From Candidatus Gastranaerophilales bacterium (GTDB taxonomy: Bacteria > Cyanobacteriota > Vampirovibrionia > Gastranaerophilales > Gastranaerophilaceae), in contig CALVEV010000014.1 of the NCBI GenBank assembly GCA_944326685.1, positions 62,001-126,000 on the forward strand: a stretch of 64,000 bases of DNA. The letters run 5' to 3'. The notes below the pieces were generated by a model that was given only the letters and a program-made list of their open reading frames with translations, did no database searches and had not been told where the DNA came from. Shown in pieces: positions 61,575 to 64,000 of this stretch; position 1 is the first letter of the stretch; each line of letters opens with the position of its first letter. The position numbers were made by a program, and so were the translations under genes.

Positions 61575-62728
61575 TATATCTCCTTTAACTCATTAATAAT
61601 AGTTTGGACACCTTTACCCACTTCAAATTTATGTCCAAGCTTAACTAATGTTGCTTCTAATGCTCCAACTGCTGCGATTAAATCTCTATCGCATACAAAA
61701 CCTAAAGTACCCATTCTAAAGATTTTGTCTTTAAGTTTATTTTGTCCATTTGCAACAACGATATCAAAATCTTTTTTCATAGTACTTCTGATATCTGGTA
61801 CGGAGATTCCTTCAGGTGGTAGTATTGATGTAATTGAGTGACTTGCATTATTGTCATCTTTTACTAAAAGTTCAAGATTAATAGCTTTAATTGCTTTTCT
61901 TAAAGCCATAGCGTGACGCCTATGACGAGCATTCATGTTATCAATACCTTCTTCTTTAATCATTTTTAATGCTTGGTTAAGCCCTACTATTAAATTAACA
62001 GCAGGAGTAAATGGAGTTGTATCTCCTTCAACAGCTTTTTTATGTGCAGCCCAATCGAAATAGAAACTAGGGTATTTACATTGTTCGTATACTTTCCAAG
62101 CTCTTTCATTCGCTGTTAAAAATGCTAATCCTGGTGGAATCATAAAACCTTTTTGAGAACCTGATACTAGAACATCTATACCCCACTCATCAGGCTTGCA
62201 AGGCATAGCACAAACTGACGTAACACCATCAACAACAGATATAGCCCCGTGTTCTCTTATAATTGAACATAAAGTTTTAACATCATTAGCTGCACCTGTT
62301 GAAGTTTCACTATGAGTAAGAGTTACGATTTTAATTTTCTTGTCTGTATCTTCCGCAAGTCTTTTTCTTAAAACTTCTGGATCAATAACTTCACCAGCTT
62401 CAACTTCTATTTTTTCAACGTTAGCACCTCTTGATTCTGCAATTTTAGCCCAACGGTTACCAAAATTTCCAAGAGATAGACATAAAACGTTATCGCCTTC
62501 ATTTACAAGGTTTTCTAGTGCGGCACACATAGCACCTGTTCCGCTTGATGTGAACATGAATACATCATTTTTTGTTTGGAAAACATATTTTAAATTTTCA
62601 TAAACTTCTTTTAATATGGAGGAGAATTCAGATGATCTGTGCCCAATAGGGTGTTTTGCTATTTCCATCATAACTGATTCTGGGACAGGTGTAGGACCTG
62701 GAATCATTAAAAAAGTTTTGTCTTTCAT
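61574..62728 (-). CDS. Class V aminotransferase, likely phosphoserine transaminase function
   Basis: A 384-residue PLP enzyme of the alanine-glyoxylate/serine-pyruvate type (the 'soluble hydrogenase 42-kDa subunit' family). MIPGPTPVPESV, HRSSEF, SSGTGAMCAALENL and the PLP lysine in GSQKGFMIPPG are clear. It is first in an operon with serA and serB. Because no SerC is present, it most likely converts phosphohydroxypyruvate to phosphoserine; this rests on context. GGAGGAG lies before the ATG. Confidence 0.92.
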   Translation of the reverse strand: MKDKTFLMIPGPTPVPESVMMEIAKHPIGHRSSEFSSILKEVYENLKYVFQTKNDVFMFTSSGTGAMCAALENLVNEGDNVLCLSLGNFGNRWAKIAESRGANVEKIEVEAGEVIDPEVLRKRLAEDTDKKIKIVTLTHSETSTGAANDVKTLCSIIREHGAISVVDGVTSVCAMPCKPDEWGIDVLVSGSQKGFMIPPGLAFLTANERAWKVYEQCKYPSFYFDWAAHKKAVEGDTTPFTPAVNLIVGLNQALKMIKEEGIDNMNARHRRHAMALRKAIKAINLELLVKDDNNASHSITSILPPEGISVPDIRSTMKKDFDIVVANGQNKLKDKIFRMGTLGFVCDRDLIAAVGALEATLVKLGHKFEVGKGVQTIINELKEI

Positions 62729-62809
62729 TAATTCTCCTCCTTATTTTATACAAGTTAATTTTGACATAAAATAAAAAATAATGATAGTTTGTAAGAAAAA
62801 TTAATATTT

Positions 62810-62840
62810 CAGCAAAAAATATATTTATAAGTGTTATTTA
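62810..62840 (+). promoter_or_regulatory. GCAA-class promoter of the 90-residue pair
   Basis: CAGCAA (62810-62815), 19 bases, TATTTA (62835-62840) preceded by TGT. Confidence 0.55.
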
Positions 62841-62865
62841 TAATGAAAATAAGGAGTAAAATGAA

Positions 62866-63138
62866 ATGAAAATCCCAGCTATAAAATCAGGAAATGCAGT
62901 TACAAGACAATATCGAAATATGAGAAAATTATTAGGGGCTGCAACAATTGGCTCAGGTACTTCTGCAGTTGCTGCAGGTCATGCATTTACGTCAAAACAA
63001 CCTGTTGAAGGAGCTTTATGTTCAGCTTGTTTAGTATATACTTTAAAAGGGATTCAAGATGCTTTTTCTGCAATGAAACAGTTAAGACCTGATTATAAAG
63101 CTATCGTAAAAAGAGCAAAAAGTATTTATAACAAATAG
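62866..63138 (+). CDS. 90-residue Gly/Ala membrane-like protein, paralogue 1
   Basis: No family recognised. A basic N-terminus (MKIPAIKSGNAVTRQYRNMRK) is followed by Gly/Ala-rich hydrophobic stretches (LLGAATIGSGTSAVAAGHAF; GALCSACLVYTL) and a C-terminal helix ending LRPDYKAIVKRAKSIYNK. AAGGAG lies nine bases before this ATG and four before a two-codon ORF ATGAAATGA that overlaps the start. It is the first of a tandem pair, co-transcribed from a GCAA-class promoter. Confidence 0.75.
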   Translation: MKIPAIKSGNAVTRQYRNMRKLLGAATIGSGTSAVAAGHAFTSKQPVEGALCSACLVYTLKGIQDAFSAMKQLRPDYKAIVKRAKSIYNK

Positions 63139-63146
63139 GAGTAAAA

Positions 63147-63419
63147 ATGAAATTACAACCATTGAAAGCTGGCACTGCAATTACTAGACAATATAATAAT
63201 GCAAAAAAAATCGCTTTATCTACAGGAGTTGGTTCTGGAGTTGCTTTATCATCATTAGGGCATGCAATGTCGAATAAAAATCCTTTAGAAGGAGGTATTG
63301 CTATGTCAGGATTTTGCTTATTAGCTGATACATTTGTGGATTCTATTAAACATATAAAAAAATTAAAACCTGATTATAATGCAATAGTAAAAAGAGCAAA
63401 AAGTATCTATAATAAATAG
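63147..63419 (+). CDS. 90-residue Gly/Ala membrane-like protein, paralogue 2
   Basis: Same length and layout as its neighbour eight bases upstream. Shared positions include the start (MK-P-K-G-A-TRQY-N), the Gly/Ser hydrophobic middle (GVGSGVALSSLGHAM) and an identical end KRAKSIYNK. The middle has diverged strongly, so the duplication is old or the middle evolves fast. AGGAG lies before the ATG. Function unknown; a role as paired membrane subunits is possible. Confidence 0.75.
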   Translation: MKLQPLKAGTAITRQYNNAKKIALSTGVGSGVALSSLGHAMSNKNPLEGGIAMSGFCLLADTFVDSIKHIKKLKPDYNAIVKRAKSIYNK

Positions 63420-63422
63420 GCT

Positions 63423-64000
63423 TTAAGCAATTGTTATTTCATCTAAAGAATTTATTGAGTAAGGGGATGTTTCTAACAAACATTCTCTTTCTATTTGACC
63501 TGTTGCAACAAGTATAGTTTTTTCTATTCCTGCATTTATTGCAGCTAAATAATCCATAGGAGCATCGCCTATCATTATAGTTGTTTTAGGATTTGCATTT
63601 ATCTCAGTTAATGCCATTTTAGCTGGAACTCCACTTTCTTTATGTTCTGGTGTAGATTCTCTACCTATCACAACATCAAATAAATTGTTCCAATCAAAAT
63701 GATTTAATGTTAAAAGTGTAGATTCTTTAGAATCAGATGTTACAATTCCACATTTAATTCCCTGTTGACGTACTTTTTTTATAAAGGTAATTGCAGTATC
63801 AATAGGCTTTGTGTATTTTTCCATTTCTTTATAAAAAATAGTGTTTATATAATCAAAAATTTCTTCAATTTCTTTGTGTGTTGTTTCAACATTGCATTCT
63901 TTTAAATTCTCACAGAAAATATTAATTATTTTAGGTCTTGAATAAAGAGCTGTTATTCCATCTTTTAACATTTTCCCTGTTAAAATGTCATATCCTAAAT
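63423..64000 (-). CDS. HAD-family phosphatase, N-terminus beyond window
   Basis: The frame stays open to the window end, so the ATG at 63971 is probably internal. HAD motif II (IVTSDS), a lysine (VPAKMALTEI) and motif IV (MIGDAPMDYLAAINAG) are visible; motif I (DxDGT) is missing and must lie past base 64000. The layout matches phosphoglycolate-phosphatase-like (HAD-IA) enzymes. It converges on the tandem 90-residue pair with a three-base gap and no clear terminator. Confidence 0.85.
   Translation of the reverse strand, partial: LGYDILTGKMLKDGITALYSRPKIINIFCENLKECNVETTHKEIEEIFDYINTIFYKEMEKYTKPIDTAITFIKKVRQQGIKCGIVTSDSKESTLLTLNHFDWNNLFDVVIGRESTPEHKESGVPAKMALTEINANPKTTIMIGDAPMDYLAAINAGIEKTILVATGQIERECLLETSPYSINSLDEITIA

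Overview
This is a 64-kb stretch of an AT-rich bacterial chromosome (roughly 30% GC by eye), dense with genes on both strands. It has no phage, insertion sequence, CRISPR array, rRNA or tRNA that I could see. Several genes imply a two-membrane cell: an RND efflux pump with a TolC-like channel, an AsmA-like protein, and a BcsC-like outer-membrane barrel. Alongside normal housekeeping genes sit many short, Asn/Gln/Lys-rich proteins of no known family. This mix is what I would expect of gut Gastranaerophilales (Vampirovibrionia/Melainabacteria, the non-photosynthetic relatives of Cyanobacteria). That assignment is inference from gene content, not a database result.

Layout. 1-0.7 kb: end of pdxJ plus a zinc-knuckle protein. 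0.8-8.1 kb (minus): serS, then a periplasmic adaptor / RND pump / TolC-like operon with a palindromic site upstream. 8.2-16.5 kb: YhcH-family protein, SH3-like secreted protein, pheT, PgeF/YfiH, a DAACS symporter, DAHP synthase and divergent prephenate dehydratase (aromatic and phenylalanine synthesis), and a zinc ribbon. 16.5-21.7 kb (minus): a Gly/Ser-rich protein ending in cysteines, a small membrane protein, a large-type SRP RNA, a TPR/csrA/fliW cluster, ychF and deoC. 22-27 kb: sugar kinase, Cas4/RecB-like nuclease, thymidine kinase, an unlisted 31-residue membrane peptide, metG and a lytic transglycosylase. 27-35 kb: a 674-residue unknown and the complete condensin operon smc-scpA-scpB. 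35-45 kb: prs, a coiled-coil protein with a structured leader, mutS2, lepA, DedA, a proline-repeat protein beside a radical SAM/SPASM enzyme, an HExxH protein and rpsU. 46-57 kb: manC, mtaB, a possible Cys-His-Asp enzyme, a BcsC-like protein, two divergent Xre regulators, a CheD-like Cys/His protein, a WG-repeat protein and an AsmA-like protein. 57-64 kb: an Lrp regulator with an aminotransferase and methyltransferase, the serine operon (class V aminotransferase-serA-serB), a tandem pair of 90-residue paralogues and a HAD phosphatase cut by the window end.

Two patterns run across the window. First, about ten lineage-type genes of unknown function, on both strands, are preceded by the same element: TAGCAA (or a close variant), 18-19 bases, then a TTTATT/TATATA-like hexamer often preceded by TG. 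Housekeeping promoters in the same window use TTGACC/TTGAAA-17-TAATAT/TATTTA instead. The genes behind the element include a lytic transglycosylase, a putative zinc peptidase, a CheD-like Cys/His protein and proline-repeat, membrane and unknown proteins. This looks like one regulon of uncharacterised, possibly exported or surface-acting proteins, and is the best candidate here for an undescribed system. Second, seven genes (YhcH, pgeF, pheA, mutS2, lepA, the BcsC-like gene and the WG-repeat gene) have a -10 hexamer ending exactly six bases before the ATG and no Shine-Dalgarno sequence, which predicts leaderless mRNAs. Several starts were moved from the longest open frame to an ATG with a good ribosome-binding site.
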